NCBI GenBank assembly: GCA_024707385.1
Contig: JANPZW010000008.1
Location: forward strand, 496,001-560,000
Direction of reading: 5' to 3'
Source: Cellvibrionaceae bacterium
GTDB lineage: Bacteria; Pseudomonadota; Gammaproteobacteria; Pseudomonadales; Cellvibrionaceae
DNA length: 64,000 bases
In this document: in pieces, positions 19,801 through 29,047 of the stretch
Layout: each line of letters begins with the position of its first letter
How positions within the stretch are numbered: the first letter of the stretch is position 1
Made by a program: the position numbers and the translations under genes
The notes under the pieces: generated by a model
Told to the model about the DNA's origin: nothing
The model's database searches: none
The model's input: only the letters and a program-made list of their open reading frames with translations

Positions 19801-21711
19801 ATGTCGGGCGATGTATTCGGCAATGGCATGTTGTTGTCGCGCTGCACCCGCCTGGTTGCCGCGTTCAATCATCAGCATATTTTTATCGACCCGGAGCCGA
19901 ATGCGGAAGCTTCCTTTGAAGAGCGGCAACGTTTGTTCAATCTGCCGCGCAGCACCTGGGCTGATTATGATCATTCGTTGATTTCCCCGGGCGGCGGAGT
20001 TTTTTCCCGCAGCCAGAAATTTGTCGTGATCACACCGCAGATGCAACAGGCACTCGCCATCGAGGAAAAGCGCCTTGCGCCCACCGAATTGATCAGCGCG
20101 ATCCTGCGCGCGCCCGTCGATTTGTTGTGGAACGGCGGCATCGGCACCTATGTAAAAGCCAGTGCGGAAAACAACGCAGATGTCGGCGATAAAACCAATG
20201 ACACGGTGCGCGTGAACGGCGCGGAACTGCGCTGCAAAGTGGTGGGTGAGGGTGGCAATCTGGGCATGACACAATTGGGGCGTGTGGAATACGCATTGAG
20301 CGGCGGCGCGTGCAACACGGATTTTATTGATAACTCCGGTGGCGTTGATTGTTCGGATCATGAGGTGAATATCAAAATCCTGTTGGATGAGATGATTGCC
20401 GACGGCGATCTCACACCTAAACAGCGCAATCAATTATTGAGCGACATGACTGCTGCAGTGGCGGATCTGGTATTGCAGGATAATTATCGCCAGACCTTCG
20501 CCCTCAGTATTGCGCGGCAGCAGGCCGGCTCGCGGATGCGCGAATACGGCCGGTTTATCCACTTTCTGCAGGAGCAGAAGCTGCTCAACCGCAAACTGGA
20601 ATTTTTGCCCAGCGACGATCAATTGGTGGAGCGGCTGCATAAATTGCAACCCTTAACCCGCCCGGAGCTGGCGATATTGTTGTCCTACGCCAAGGTGATG
20701 TTGAAGGACGCTTTGGGTGCGGAAAATATTGCCGCTGAACCCTATTTGCAAAAAAGTGTGGAAAAAGCTTTTCCCGCGCATTTATGCCATCTCTATGGCG
20801 AACGTATTTATCGCCACCGCCTTATGCGCGAAATCGTCGCCACGCAAATTGCCAACGATCTCATCAATACGCTGGGGATCACCGCTGCCTATCGTCTGCA
20901 AAGCGCCACCGGCGCCAGGCTCAAGGATATTGCGCTGGCTTTTGCCACCGCTCGCGATGTGTTTCGCCTAGAGGATTTTCAGCGTTATCTGGCGGAGCTG
21001 GATAACCGGGCCCCGGCGGCGGCTCAGGCCGACATGATGATCAATATGGAGCGTAGGGTGAGGCGGGCCACCCGTTGGTTTCTCGCCCGACGCCGCAGTG
21101 CCGAGGCGGAGCGTCCGGTTGAACAGGACGTAGCTTTTTTTCGCGCGGGCGTTCAGCAGATCAACCGGATTGCGGATGCGACCTTGGTGGGGGCCGCGCG
21201 GGAAAGCTGGCTGGGGCGGTGCGAACATTACCGCAACCTTGGCGTTGACCTGGAGTGGGCGCAGCAGCTCGCCATGCCGGACAATCTTTTCTCCGGCCTG
21301 TGCATTCTGGAGTCCGCGCGCTGTGTTGGCAGCGACATTGCCGCCACGGCGCTGCTTTTCTATGTTTTACACGATCGTCTGGGAGTGGATGCCCTGGCGA
21401 CGCGCTTGTCCGACGCGGAGGTTGAAAACCATTGGCAAGCGGTTGCGCGGGAGGCGTTTCTGGATGATCTCGAATCGCAACTGCGCGCCATCACCACCAC
21501 GCTTCTGCAGGCGGGTCCATCGGACAAATCCCTTGAGCTCCTCGAGTCCTGGCTTACAGACGACAATCCCTGGTTACAGCGCTGGTCGGCGATGGTGAGA
21601 GAGATCCAGTCCACCCAGCAGGCGGATTTTGCGCTTTTTTCTGTCGCTGTGCGGGAGCTGATGGAACTGGCGCACCTGGGCCGATTAACGGGGCGGACGG
21701 ACGGTGACTGA
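16843..21711 (+). CDS. gdhB: Large NAD-specific glutamate dehydrogenase (180-kDa class)
   Basis: A 1622-residue cytoplasmic enzyme that deaminates glutamate to 2-oxoglutarate with NAD+. Length and layout match the L_180 class: a long N-terminal regulatory region with ACT-like repeats, a central catalytic core and a C-terminal domain. In the core, VPNGAKGGFVGK (about 840-850) contains the catalytic-type lysine, and GGIGTYVKAS (about 1097) and GEGGNLGMTQ (about 1134) belong to the nucleotide-binding half. The frame is intact over 4.9 kb, in contrast to many neighbours. DUF2835 overlaps its end by 8 bp. Confidence 0.96.
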   Translation: MSATTPEATESAKYRLLNQVLEHIDKERAEQPDFPLFRSFIRIFWMQLNLDDWQWREISDIVGCCYSLWLAVRNSSQTTYVKTFNPTLEEDGWLCNGSIIIVRQKDMPFLVDSLRLELNRRAMALHAIKSTLIKVARNGDGEVVALHPIPIAQEAAGEGQQEAVIFLEVALMASEEERLEIQSAIKDVLAEVATVVGDYPAMLDFIRSARDDLRFAPDQQQADECRAFLDWLVDSHFTFLGLRLLEREGSDESPLLREDSTNRLGIFRRHEFQDRSPGASAFYGGEDLISFSKSATRSTVHRRVYPDYVVVKRFSPEGKVVGEMRILGLFTYAVYSLSPRSIPLLRQKVEYIMARSGLAPVSHDGKNLVRVIESFPRDELFQSDRETLFQTIMGVARISERRVVRLFARNDPFGKFVNCVVYVPRDIYNTRVRQKIERLIGDAIHSQEFDSTTHFSESILARAYMVFRLPDGAAVEYDPQYLEASIVDITRGWDDRFESALVEAFGEARGLQCHRQYTGAFGVSYQEDYDARAAVKDIQMIESLQAERDVAMLFYHPVGTPDDRMRFKVMQLAQPLELSDVIPVLEHLGLRVLGEHPYKIQRSDGAVVWMHDFSLALRLAVKLDVQAVSKLFEQAFAAIWHRQTENDAFNRLVLGARLSWREVGMLRAYAGYMKQTAFTFSQDYIAETLVNQSDITRNLVALFKAYFDPRINAEQNKPEARVERLKEKILQSLDALENLNEDKILRRYFEFINATLRTNFYQKTASGEDKDYVSFKFSPRDISNIPEPRPLYEIYVYSPRVEGVHLRGAKVARGGLRWSDRLQDYRTEILGLLKAQQVKNAVIVPNGAKGGFVGKQLYMFSSRDDIQAEAIECYRIFIRGLLDLTDNYRQGELVRPAGVICRDEPDPYLVVAADKGTASFSDIANAISLEYQHWLGDAFASGGSQGYDHKKMAITARGAWISVQRHFREIGVNIQEQPFTCVGIGDMSGDVFGNGMLLSRCTRLVAAFNHQHIFIDPEPNAEASFEERQRLFNLPRSTWADYDHSLISPGGGVFSRSQKFVVITPQMQQALAIEEKRLAPTELISAILRAPVDLLWNGGIGTYVKASAENNADVGDKTNDTVRVNGAELRCKVVGEGGNLGMTQLGRVEYALSGGACNTDFIDNSGGVDCSDHEVNIKILLDEMIADGDLTPKQRNQLLSDMTAAVADLVLQDNYRQTFALSIARQQAGSRMREYGRFIHFLQEQKLLNRKLEFLPSDDQLVERLHKLQPLTRPELAILLSYAKVMLKDALGAENIAAEPYLQKSVEKAFPAHLCHLYGERIYRHRLMREIVATQIANDLINTLGITAAYRLQSATGARLKDIALAFATARDVFRLEDFQRYLAELDNRAPAAAQADMMINMERRVRRATRWFLARRRSAEAERPVEQDVAFFRAGVQQINRIADATLVGAARESWLGRCEHYRNLGVDLEWAQQLAMPDNLFSGLCILESARCVGSDIAATALLFYVLHDRLGVDALATRLSDAEVENHWQAVAREAFLDDLESQLRAITTTLLQAGPSDKSLELLESWLTDDNPWLQRWSAMVREIQSTQQADFALFSVAVRELMELAHLGRLTGRTDGD

Positions 21712-21949
21712 AGAGCTGCACCGAGTGGTCCTGCCCATCCAGTTATCGGCAGACGAATATCTCAAGTATTACCGCGGTGCGGCGCGCAACGTCTTCGCCC
21801 GCGATCTGCAGGGGCGCGTGGTGCAGCTCCCGGCCAATCTGCTGCAGCGTTTCGTGACCGAAAATGGAATCGATGGCCTCTTCGAAATCACCATCACCGC
21901 GAGCGGCAAGATGGTGGATATAAAACGGCTGGGGCCCAGCGGAGGATGA
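21704..21949 (+). CDS. DUF2835 protein
   Basis: An 81-residue protein with the DUF2835 pattern (VVLPIQLSADEYLKYYRG, VVQLPANLLQRFV, GLFEITITASGKMVDIKRL). The GTG start lies inside the last codons of gdhB, implying translational coupling. The family commonly accompanies this large GDH; its role is unknown. Confidence 0.88.
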   Translation: MTEELHRVVLPIQLSADEYLKYYRGAARNVFARDLQGRVVQLPANLLQRFVTENGIDGLFEITITASGKMVDIKRLGPSGG

Positions 21950-22016
21950 GCGGCCAGTGGCCGCGCCCGGCGGTCTCCACTAGAATTCGCGCTTTCTCAT
22001 CAGTTGCGAGCGATTT

Positions 22017-23030
22017 ATGTACGGTTTAGCCAAGAAGATTCTGTTTGCCATGCCCCCGGAGTTGAGCCATGAGGTGGCTCTGGACTGGATGGGTGCCGCG
22101 CACAGGTTGGGACTGCTCAAGCTGGCCATGACACAACCGCAGAAGCCGGTGGAGGTGATGGGGCTGAAATTTCCCAATCCTGTGGGCATGGCGGCGGGAC
22201 TGGATAAAAACGGCGACTATTTCAATGCTCTCGGCGACTTGGGATTTGGTTTTGTTGAGATCGGCACAATCACGCCGCAGCCTCAGCCGGGCAATCCGCA
22301 ACCGCGCCTGTTCCGTTTGCCGGAGCAGCAAGCCATCATCAACCGTATGGGCTTCAACAATAAAGGTGTCGAGCATCTGGTGAGCCAGGTGGCTAAACGC
22401 ACCTTCAAGGGTGTACTCGGCATCAATATCGGCAAAAACAAAAACACGCCGGACGAGCGGGCGCTGGATGATTATCTGATCTGCCTGCGCGCCGTATACG
22501 CCCATGCAGATTATGTGACGGTCAATATCTCCTCGCCCAACACGCCGGGCCTGCGCAGCCTGCAATTTGGCGAATCGCTCGCGCAACTCGTCGCGGGAAT
22601 CAAAGCAGAGCAGACATTTCTGGCGGAACGTTATGCCCGCTACGTACCCATCGCCGTGAAAATCGCTCCGGATATGAACGACGATGAAGTTCGCGCGGTG
22701 GCCAGCACGCTGCAGGACCATAAAATCGACGCGATTATTGCCACCAACACCACGCTGTCACGCCGCGGCGTGGAGGACTCTCCCCACGGAGCAGAAAGTG
22801 GCGGCCTGAGCGGCGCGCCGGTGCGCGATATGTCCACCCATGTTATCGAGGTGCTCACGGATTATTTGGGCGACTCCATTCCCGTCATCGGCGTCGGCGG
22901 CATTCTGTGTGGTGAGGACGCGCGCGCGAAATTTGCCGCCGGGGCGAAGCTGGTGCAAATCTACAGCGGTTTTATTTATCGCGGGCCCGCGCTGATTTCC
23001 GAATGCGTGAATGCCTACATTGATCACTGA
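22017..23030 (+). CDS. pyrD: Dihydroorotate dehydrogenase, quinone-dependent (class 2)
   Basis: Membrane-associated flavoenzyme of pyrimidine synthesis, 337 residues. The N-terminal amphipathic helix for membrane/quinone contact is present ([22 protein letters not shown]). FMN-binding and substrate motifs include [25 protein letters not shown], the class-2 catalytic Ser in [11 protein letters not shown], and [19 protein letters not shown]. Monocistronic in appearance, followed after 17 bp by a DUF2939 gene. Confidence 0.96.
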   Translation: MYGLAKKILFAMPPELSHEVALDWMGAAHRLGLLKLAMTQPQKPVEVMGLKFPNPVGMAAGLDKNGDYFNALGDLGFGFVEIGTITPQPQPGNPQPRLFRLPEQQAIINRMGFNNKGVEHLVSQVAKRTFKGVLGINIGKNKNTPDERALDDYLICLRAVYAHADYVTVNISSPNTPGLRSLQFGESLAQLVAGIKAEQTFLAERYARYVPIAVKIAPDMNDDEVRAVASTLQDHKIDAIIATNTTLSRRGVEDSPHGAESGGLSGAPVRDMSTHVIEVLTDYLGDSIPVIGVGGILCGEDARAKFAAGAKLVQIYSGFIYRGPALISECVNAYIDH

Positions 23031-23047
23031 TCCGGTCAGAAATCCCT

Positions 23048-23602
23048 ATGAAAAAATTGTTGTTGGGTTTGGTTGTGTTGTTGGTGTTGGCAGCAGGTTT
23101 TTTTGCCGTCAGTCCCTACATTAGTGTTATGGCGATTCAAAGAGGCATTGCTGACAGTGATTCCGCCACTCTGGTTCGCTATATCGACTTTCCCGTGCTG
23201 CGTCAGAACGTCAAGGACCAGCTAAACGCTGCCAACCGACAGGAAAACGAAAGCAGCCAAACCAATTTTCTTTCTGCTTTGATGAGTGGATTCAAAGCCA
23301 AATTGGTTGATAGTTTTGTGGAATCCCTGGTCACTCCAGAGGGGCTTGCGAATTTGATGTCTGGCAAGCGGTCATTGTCGCAGGCAGGCGAAACATCGAC
23401 TCCGACAAAGCCGGAGGAAAAGCAAGAAGGTAAGGAGAAAAAGGAAAAAGTCTTTGATGACGCCCGCTTCACTTACGATTCCCTGGACCAGTTTTCTGTC
23501 TGGCTTCCTACCAACAAAGGTGAGGAAATGCAGCTGGTGTTGCAGCGCCGCGGCTTGGTGTGGAAATTGGTTAATATCATCCTGCCGCCAAAAGCGACCT
23601 AA
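23048..23602 (+). CDS. DUF2939 membrane-anchored protein
   Basis: A 184-residue protein with an N-terminal signal anchor (LLLGLVVLLVLAAGFFAV), then the DUF2939 core (SPYISVMAIQRGIADSDSATLVRYIDFPVLRQNVKDQL), a Lys/Glu-rich linker (about 120-135) and a C-terminal FSVWLPTNKGEEMQLVLQRRGL block. Function unknown; probably faces the periplasm. Confidence 0.82.
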   Translation: MKKLLLGLVVLLVLAAGFFAVSPYISVMAIQRGIADSDSATLVRYIDFPVLRQNVKDQLNAANRQENESSQTNFLSALMSGFKAKLVDSFVESLVTPEGLANLMSGKRSLSQAGETSTPTKPEEKQEGKEKKEKVFDDARFTYDSLDQFSVWLPTNKGEEMQLVLQRRGLVWKLVNIILPPKAT

Positions 23603-23707
23603 CCAAAACTCTAATTCTCTTATTATTCGTTCGGCGCGGCGCTGCTGCGCCCGAATCTTGCATTTCTCTTCTCTCCTAAACAATCCGATAAAAAAGAGGA
23701 GAGCATT

Positions 23708-24244
23708 ATGGCGACGCAACATAAGACTGGAGATGCCCGGCGCGACGATCTTGAGGGACGTAACGCAGTGGAGAAAATCCGGGAAATTTCACAGCAATGC
23801 CCCATTTGTTTTTTTGCCACCAGCGTCCGAACGCCAGGATCAAGCGGTGCGCGGCCTATGACCGTGCAGAAGGTGGATGAGCACGGCACCCTCTGGTTTA
23901 TCAGCGGCATAGATACCCACAAAGATCAGGAGCTGAATATCAATCCAGAAGTATCTTTGTATTTTCAGTCATCGGAACGTGCGGAATATCTCGAACTGCA
24001 TGGGCGTGCGACTGTGTCCCAGGACAGACAAAAAATTGAGGAGCTGTGGCAGTCGCAATTTGATGCTTGGTTTGAGGCAGGGAAAAAAGATCCCCGAGTA
24101 TCTGTTATTCAGGTGGTGCCGGAAGAAGGGCATTATTGGGATTCGGAAAATGGCGGCCTCGCCACCGGAATGCGCACCATGTTGAGTAATTTTTTCCTCC
24201 AACCCCAGGAATCCCGCTCTTCGGAAGGAAAACTGCGACCTTAG
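23708..24244 (+). CDS. General stress protein, pyridoxamine-oxidase-like FMN split barrel
   Basis: A 178-residue soluble protein. CFFATSV...ARPMTVQKVDEHGTLWFISGIDTHKDQEL...VSLYFQSSERAEYLELHGRATV is the split-barrel flavin-binding pattern of the general stress protein 26 family. It probably binds FMN or F420-like flavin, but the substrate is unknown. GAGGAG lies just upstream of the ATG at 23708. It begins a short cluster with a small membrane protein and a DUF2383 protein. Confidence 0.87.
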   Translation: MATQHKTGDARRDDLEGRNAVEKIREISQQCPICFFATSVRTPGSSGARPMTVQKVDEHGTLWFISGIDTHKDQELNINPEVSLYFQSSERAEYLELHGRATVSQDRQKIEELWQSQFDAWFEAGKKDPRVSVIQVVPEEGHYWDSENGGLATGMRTMLSNFFLQPQESRSSEGKLRP

Positions 24245-24256
24245 GTGAGGCTACTT

Positions 24257-24637
24257 ATGCTTGCTGCAATCGCTTGGCTTCTAGTCGCTACGGTGTTTGT
24301 TCAAGTGCCAAATCTATTAGGCATTGATCGCCAGCAAAACGGGGATCTTGATGTCTGGGGCGCCACAAAAATCGCGTTTCTCACCATTCCGCTGACATTT
24401 GTTGCTACGACAGGCTTCACGCTCTATTACGGTCGTGCGGAGCAGTATTTCAGTTATGTAGGAATGGTCATTTATGCGCATGTGGCTGCTTTGGCCGTGG
24501 GTATCCTTATCCAGATTGGAATTTTGAAAAGTCGGCCGATGAATGCAGTGGAAATTATCGGTCTCTTAATTTGCATATTGGGCATTGCTCTTTCAGTATG
24601 CAGTAAACCCATTCTGGCTTGGTACAAGGATATCTGA
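24257..24637 (+). CDS. Small four-helix membrane protein, unknown function
   Basis: About 126 residues, nearly all in four hydrophobic segments. I prefer ATG 24257, which has GGTGAGG 5-11 bases upstream; a GTG at 24245, directly abutting the preceding stop, is the alternative. No recognised family motif. Position between two stress-type genes suggests a common regulation, which is inference. Confidence 0.65.
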   Translation: MLAAIAWLLVATVFVQVPNLLGIDRQQNGDLDVWGATKIAFLTIPLTFVATTGFTLYYGRAEQYFSYVGMVIYAHVAALAVGILIQIGILKSRPMNAVEIIGLLICILGIALSVCSKPILAWYKDI

Positions 24638-24771
24638 TCATGTGCGAGTGGGCAGTTGATCTTGTTGCGGCAGTTGATTTAGTTGCGAATTGGCTCGCCA
24701 TTTGAATAACAAATGCGCAGACTGGAAATGCAAATGTTCCGGTTCTTTTGGCAAAAAATGAGGAAAAAGAT

Positions 24772-25221
24772 ATGACTATGCAAACTTATAATCGAAGTGA
24801 CGATGTCAAATGTCTGAACCTGTTCCTGAAAAATGAACTTTCCGCTGTTGAAACATATCAGCAGTGTATTAAGAAGCTCGACGATGAAAAAATTGCGTCC
24901 GGCTTGGCGGATTTACAAAACTCTCATCAGCGTCGCGTGCAGCTTTTGCGTCAGAAAATTGCGGAGCTTGGTGGAGATCCTGTAGATTCTTCCGGTCTTT
25001 GGGGCAGCTTTGCAAAAATGGTGGAAGGCAGCGCGACGGTATTCGGTGATAAATCCGCTATTGCGGCTCTCGAAGAAGGTGAAGACCGAGGTCGGGATAA
25101 TTACATCGATAAAAGCGATGATCTTTCCCCAGAAGTTCAACGTTTTGTAAATGCGGAATTGTTGCCGGAGCAACGCCGCAGTCATGACATGCTGAATCGC
25201 ATTCAGCAAATGGTTCATTGA
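24772..25221 (+). CDS. DUF2383 (PA2169-type) four-helix-bundle protein
   Basis: About 149 residues, ferritin-like helical bundle: LNLFLKNELSAVETYQQCIKKL, a HQRRVQLLRQKIAELGGDP turn, SGLWGSFAKMVEG and a C-terminal helix ending in LNRIQQMVH. This is the DUF2383 pattern. ATG 24772 has AGGA upstream; a TTG at 24748 is less likely. A strong terminator follows. Family members are often stress-induced in pseudomonads; the biochemical role is unknown. Confidence 0.82.
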   Translation: MTMQTYNRSDDVKCLNLFLKNELSAVETYQQCIKKLDDEKIASGLADLQNSHQRRVQLLRQKIAELGGDPVDSSGLWGSFAKMVEGSATVFGDKSAIAALEEGEDRGRDNYIDKSDDLSPEVQRFVNAELLPEQRRSHDMLNRIQQMVH

Positions 25222-25240
25222 TTGGAGAGCCCGCGAAAAC

Positions 25241-25266
25241 AAAAGCCGGCGTCAGCCGGCTTTTTT
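25241..25266 (+). terminator. Rho-independent terminator after DUF2383 gene
   Basis: AAAA, stem GCCGGC (25245-25250 with 25255-25260), loop GTCA, then T6. The A and T tracts make it usable from both sides, also for the minus-strand operon ending at 25288. Confidence 0.9.
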
Positions 25267-25287
25267 GTTTCAAATGTTAACCAAATC

Positions 25288-26277
25288 CTAATTTTTTGAT
25301 TTTCCCTTTGCGCCGTAAAAACTTTCAAATGCCAAGTACAGTGGCAGGCTAATCAACAGAGGAGCAAAGTAGAATACACAGCGATATGCGAAGACTCCTG
25401 CAATCAATTGATGTTTGGGTATTTCGCCCGCCAGCAGCGCAACGAACACGGCCTCTAAAACCCCCAAACCTCCCGGGACGTGGGACACAGCCCCGGCCAC
25501 GCAGCTGACCAATAACACCGCGTATACGGTGGGAAATGCCAGCTCGTCAGGCATAAACTGATAAATGGTCACCGCCATTAACGTCCAATGTACAAAGGCG
25601 GCGCCAAATTGCAGCAAAACAATTTTTGCCGGCGGCAAGGTAAAGGTCTTATTGCGGATTTCATATTCGCGTTTCTTGGAAAAGAAACAGAAATACAGAT
25701 AGGTGCCAACAAATAGCAAAAGCGCCGCACCGATCAACTGTAAGGAGAGTTTGCCGATTGCCCAACTCTCTGGTGGCTCTATACTGCCGGAAGCGAATAA
25801 GCCTCCGGCGAGAAGACAATAGCCGAGCCAGTTGCTGGTAACGCTGATGCCAATCACCTTGGTGACGTCACCACTACTGACGCCGAGGCGGGAATACAAG
25901 CGATAACGCAAAGCCACGCTGCCAATAATTGCCCCGAGATTGAGGTTGCACGCGTAACTGATCCAGGCTGCAAGCATGGTGGGAAATACGGCAGTGTGTA
26001 ATTTGAGAAGGTGCCGGCCGAACAGATCGTAGGATGCGTAGGCGATGTAACAACCGAAGCCGATGACAAAGCCGAAGAGAAGGGTTGTGATATCCGTCTT
26101 GCGTACGGTATCAAATACCTTTCCCCATTCAATATCCTTCGCATGCTGTATCAACAGATAGGCAATGGCGCAGAAAAACAAAAAGGTCAGGATCTTTTTC
26201 AATAAAGTGGAGTGGTCGCCGATCCAGCGTTTGACGCTGCCCCAATGATGTTTGCCCCGGCTCAGCGCCATTTGCAT
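25288..26277 (-). CDS. ybhN: YbhN/UPF0104-like membrane protein
   Basis: A 329-residue protein with about eight hydrophobic helices, related to the membrane half of lysylphosphatidylglycerol synthase/flippase proteins (SYACNLNLGAIIGSVALRYRLYSRLG, AVSHVPGGLGVLEAVFVALL). In E. coli ybhN follows ybhO (clsB) and ybhP, the order seen here. It starts 1 bp after clsB ends. It probably moves or senses phospholipid; inference from family. Confidence 0.88.
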   Translation of the reverse strand: MQMALSRGKHHWGSVKRWIGDHSTLLKKILTFLFFCAIAYLLIQHAKDIEWGKVFDTVRKTDITTLLFGFVIGFGCYIAYASYDLFGRHLLKLHTAVFPTMLAAWISYACNLNLGAIIGSVALRYRLYSRLGVSSGDVTKVIGISVTSNWLGYCLLAGGLFASGSIEPPESWAIGKLSLQLIGAALLLFVGTYLYFCFFSKKREYEIRNKTFTLPPAKIVLLQFGAAFVHWTLMAVTIYQFMPDELAFPTVYAVLLVSCVAGAVSHVPGGLGVLEAVFVALLAGEIPKHQLIAGVFAYRCVFYFAPLLISLPLYLAFESFYGAKGKSKN

Positions 26278-26278
26278 A

Positions 26279-27586
26279 TCAAACCTCGCTCAGATTGGTA
26301 TAGTCACGCTTCTCGACAATTTTGCGCATGTTGGCGGCTTCAGGATGTTGTGAATCGACTTCACTGGTGCTCAGCGATTTGTCTTCCATATCCTCGCGTG
26401 ATTTTATTTCCCGAATAACCGGTGTGTGAGTTGGAAACCAACTCGCCACCGACGGCCAATGGCGCATGATGTGATAGGAGATGAAATTCTTGATCAGATG
26501 CACGCGGCTGCGACGACTTAACCAGCGATTTTCAATCAGGCGACTCGCCTGGCGGAGTTTGATCATTTCGGCAAAGAGCTGTTGATTGAAGGTGGGGTCA
26601 AGTACCACCACATTCGCCTCCAGATTCAATGCCAGGCTGAGGGGATCGAGATTGCTTGATCCAATGGTAGCCCAGTCGTCGTCGATCAAGGCAATTTTGG
26701 CGTGCAGCGGACGCTCCAGATATTCATAAACTTTAATACCATCACCGGTCAGTTTGTCATAAAGGCAGCGAGCCGCGCGCAACGCAAGTGGAATGTCCGG
26801 CTCGCCCTGCAGAATTACCGTCACATCCACACCGCGTTTGGCGGCATTGCGCAGGGCTCTCAGGATGCGGAAGCTGGGAAAAAAGTAGGCGTTGGCGATG
26901 TAGATTCGTTTGCGCGCTTTGCGGATGCCAAGCAGATAGGCTTTTTCGATGTCGTTGCGAAAGCGGCGATTATCGCGCGCCACGAACGCAATTGATGCAT
27001 CGCCAACTTTGGCTGTTTGCCGCATTTGCGGTAGTAATTCACCGAGGTGTTTGTCGTTGGCGTCTGGAACATAGGCTTTGCATAAATCCCGAATAATGGG
27101 TACCACGGGTCCCTCAACTTCCACGGCGTAATCCTGTTTCGCCGTCGGACCATGTTCCGTCATATGTTCATGGGAGAGATTGATTCCGCCGATAAACGCA
27201 TAACGACCGTCGATCACCGCCAGTTTGCGATGCAGCCGCCGGAATAAATTGGGACGCGACTTCAACCAGCTTGGTTGAGGGTCGAAGATTTGAAAGACCA
27301 CACCGGCTTCTGTGAGCGTCTTGATGTAATCCGCATCGAGAAAAAAAGTCCCATAGCTATCTGCGGTGACGCTGATCCATACACCGCGTTTGGCTGCTGC
27401 GACCAGCGCTTTTTGCAGCGCATTGCCGACCCTGTCTTCCGACAGGATAAACGTCTCGATAAAGATTTCTTTCTCGGCGCGATTGATACGGCGGATCAGC
27501 TGTGGGAAAAAGGTTTCGCCATTTTCCAGAAGCTCGATCCGGTTGCCATGTGTGAACCGCTTCTTACCTTTATAGAGTTCAAACAT
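26279..27586 (-). CDS. clsB: Cardiolipin synthase B (phospholipase D family)
   Basis: A 435-residue membrane-associated enzyme that makes cardiolipin. Two HKD motifs are seen, HRKLAVIDGRYAFIGG and HAKIALIDDDWATIGSSNLDP, as required for the phosphatidyl-transfer reaction. ATG 27586 has GAGGA 7 bases upstream; an upstream in-frame extension overlaps the preceding gene and is rejected. Middle gene of ybhP-clsB-ybhN. Confidence 0.93.
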   Translation of the reverse strand: MFELYKGKKRFTHGNRIELLENGETFFPQLIRRINRAEKEIFIETFILSEDRVGNALQKALVAAAKRGVWISVTADSYGTFFLDADYIKTLTEAGVVFQIFDPQPSWLKSRPNLFRRLHRKLAVIDGRYAFIGGINLSHEHMTEHGPTAKQDYAVEVEGPVVPIIRDLCKAYVPDANDKHLGELLPQMRQTAKVGDASIAFVARDNRRFRNDIEKAYLLGIRKARKRIYIANAYFFPSFRILRALRNAAKRGVDVTVILQGEPDIPLALRAARCLYDKLTGDGIKVYEYLERPLHAKIALIDDDWATIGSSNLDPLSLALNLEANVVVLDPTFNQQLFAEMIKLRQASRLIENRWLSRRSRVHLIKNFISYHIMRHWPSVASWFPTHTPVIREIKSREDMEDKSLSTSEVDSQHPEAANMRKIVEKRDYTNLSEV

Positions 27587-27596
27587 AATGAAATCC

Positions 27597-28361
27597 TCAA
27601 AAGTTGATTTCAGCGAGTAGAGGTTTGTGGTCGGAAAGATGCGACCATGGCCGGTTGGGTAAAACGACCGGTGTAACAGAGCGCGCCGACCGGAAATAAA
27701 TTCGGTCCAACCGCAAAACCGGCAAATTGGCCGGAAAAGTTCGCGCGGGCTTGGAGCCGGCATGGCTAAAAGCTTCGGACAAGCCCATTTCGTCTTCGAG
27801 AAATCGATGGCCCTTCAATAGCCAGTCATTAAAATCGCCTGCCACAATCAATGGGTTGTGCGCGGGTATTTCCGCCACAAGGTCTTTCAGCATGCGCAAC
27901 TGCCGCTGGCGATGGTTTTCCCGCAGGCTGAGGTGCACACAAACCGTATGTACTGCGTGGTCGGCAGCAGGCAGATCCAAAACACAATGTAAAAGTCCCC
28001 TGCGTTCTATACCGTTGAGTGATATATCGTTATTTTTCCAGCTGCTGATGGGATATTTACTCAGTACCGCGTTGCCGTGGTGGCCTTCCGGATATACCGC
28101 ATTGCGTCCGTAAGCGAAGGAATGCCAGATGCTGTCAGCTAAAAATTCGTACTGCGGTCGGTGCGGCCAGCGTTCCGTGTGCCGCTTCGACCACGCATGG
28201 TGTTCACCCAGGACCTCCTGAAGAAATACTACGTCTGCGGACAGGGTGCGTACGGCATTGCGAAGTTCAGGAAGAATGAATCTTCGATTAAAAGCGGTAA
28301 ACCCCTTATGAGTGTTGACTGTCATAACTTTGATCGAAAAATGTTTTTTCTTTTCCATCAT
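27597..28361 (-). CDS. ybhP: Endonuclease/exonuclease/phosphatase family protein (YbhP-like)
   Basis: A 254-residue EEP-superfamily hydrolase: VMTVNTHKGF, VVFLQEVLGEH, GNAVLSKYPI, HLSLRENHRQRQL, VAGDFNDW and the C-terminal SDHKPLLAEI carry the metal-binding Asn, Glu, Asp and His residues. The substrate may be a phosphodiester or a phospholipid headgroup; the link with clsB favours lipid, as inference. First gene of the operon. Confidence 0.88.
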   Translation of the reverse strand: MMEKKKHFSIKVMTVNTHKGFTAFNRRFILPELRNAVRTLSADVVFLQEVLGEHHAWSKRHTERWPHRPQYEFLADSIWHSFAYGRNAVYPEGHHGNAVLSKYPISSWKNNDISLNGIERRGLLHCVLDLPAADHAVHTVCVHLSLRENHRQRQLRMLKDLVAEIPAHNPLIVAGDFNDWLLKGHRFLEDEMGLSEAFSHAGSKPARTFPANLPVLRLDRIYFRSARSVTPVVLPNRPWSHLSDHKPLLAEINF

Positions 28362-28566
28362 TGATGGCTCTTCTCTCGCATTTTTTACAATGTAAAAAAT
28401 TCTGATTTTGTTATTTGTTGCGCATATGAAATCCGCAGAGAATTTTGCTTCGTTTGCATAATTGATGCCGATTCATAAATTCGATCCGGCAAGCCAAAGA
28501 GGAAAGGGTGATAGGAAGTGGGCGGCTAAAATCGGGGAAGATTGAAGCTATGCGGGTGAAAAAATT

Positions 28567-28589
28567 AAAGCCGATCAGAAATCGGCTTT
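28567..28589 (-). terminator. Terminator downstream of DUF1328 gene
   Basis: A 9-bp stem (28567-28575 with 28581-28589, loop of 5) followed on the minus strand by AATTTTTT. It ends the DUF1328 transcript. Confidence 0.8.
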
Positions 28590-28644
28590 ATTTAATTGTA
28601 ATTTGGATTATGGCGTGCAAATTATTACGTAGTAATAAGTGTCG

Positions 28645-28811
28645 CTAAATCCGTGGTCCGCGTCGGCCCGCAACAGCAAAAACGATGGCCAGGATGATGC
28701 CCACAACGAACAATATCCAGGCGATATTAGTAGCGGTTCGGCGATTCCGGTAAATCCAAAGACCGCAGCGATAAGGCCGATTACCAAGAATGTAAGTGCC
28801 CAACTGAACAT
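28645..28811 (-). CDS. DUF1328 (YtjA-like) small membrane protein, frameshifted
   Basis: About 55 residues with two membrane helices. The start MFSWALTFLVIGLIAAVFGFTGIAE is in one frame and the end NIAWILFVVGIILAIVFAVAG is in another. They join near 28736, where one missing G gives GIAEAATNIAW, the exact DUF1328 consensus. Families of this kind respond to envelope or osmotic stress; function unknown. TATAAC-like sequence and GGAGGA precede the ATG. Confidence 0.83.
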
Positions 28812-29047
28812 AGTTATATCCTCCAGGAATTGATATTAAGTTATGACAGGTGTCTGCAGCTGCCATGAATAAGCGATTGCACTTAATGTGCCATTTCTTG
28901 AAATGAAAAATTTACGCTATTTTTTGCCTGGAAAATGCATAGAGTCCGCCGCGGCAGGCGGTGCGACCAGGGTTTTAGCGTGACGGCTGCTAGCATAGTT
29001 ACAATTCAACTCAAATTTTTCGTAAAAACTACAGCTGGAGATTTGGC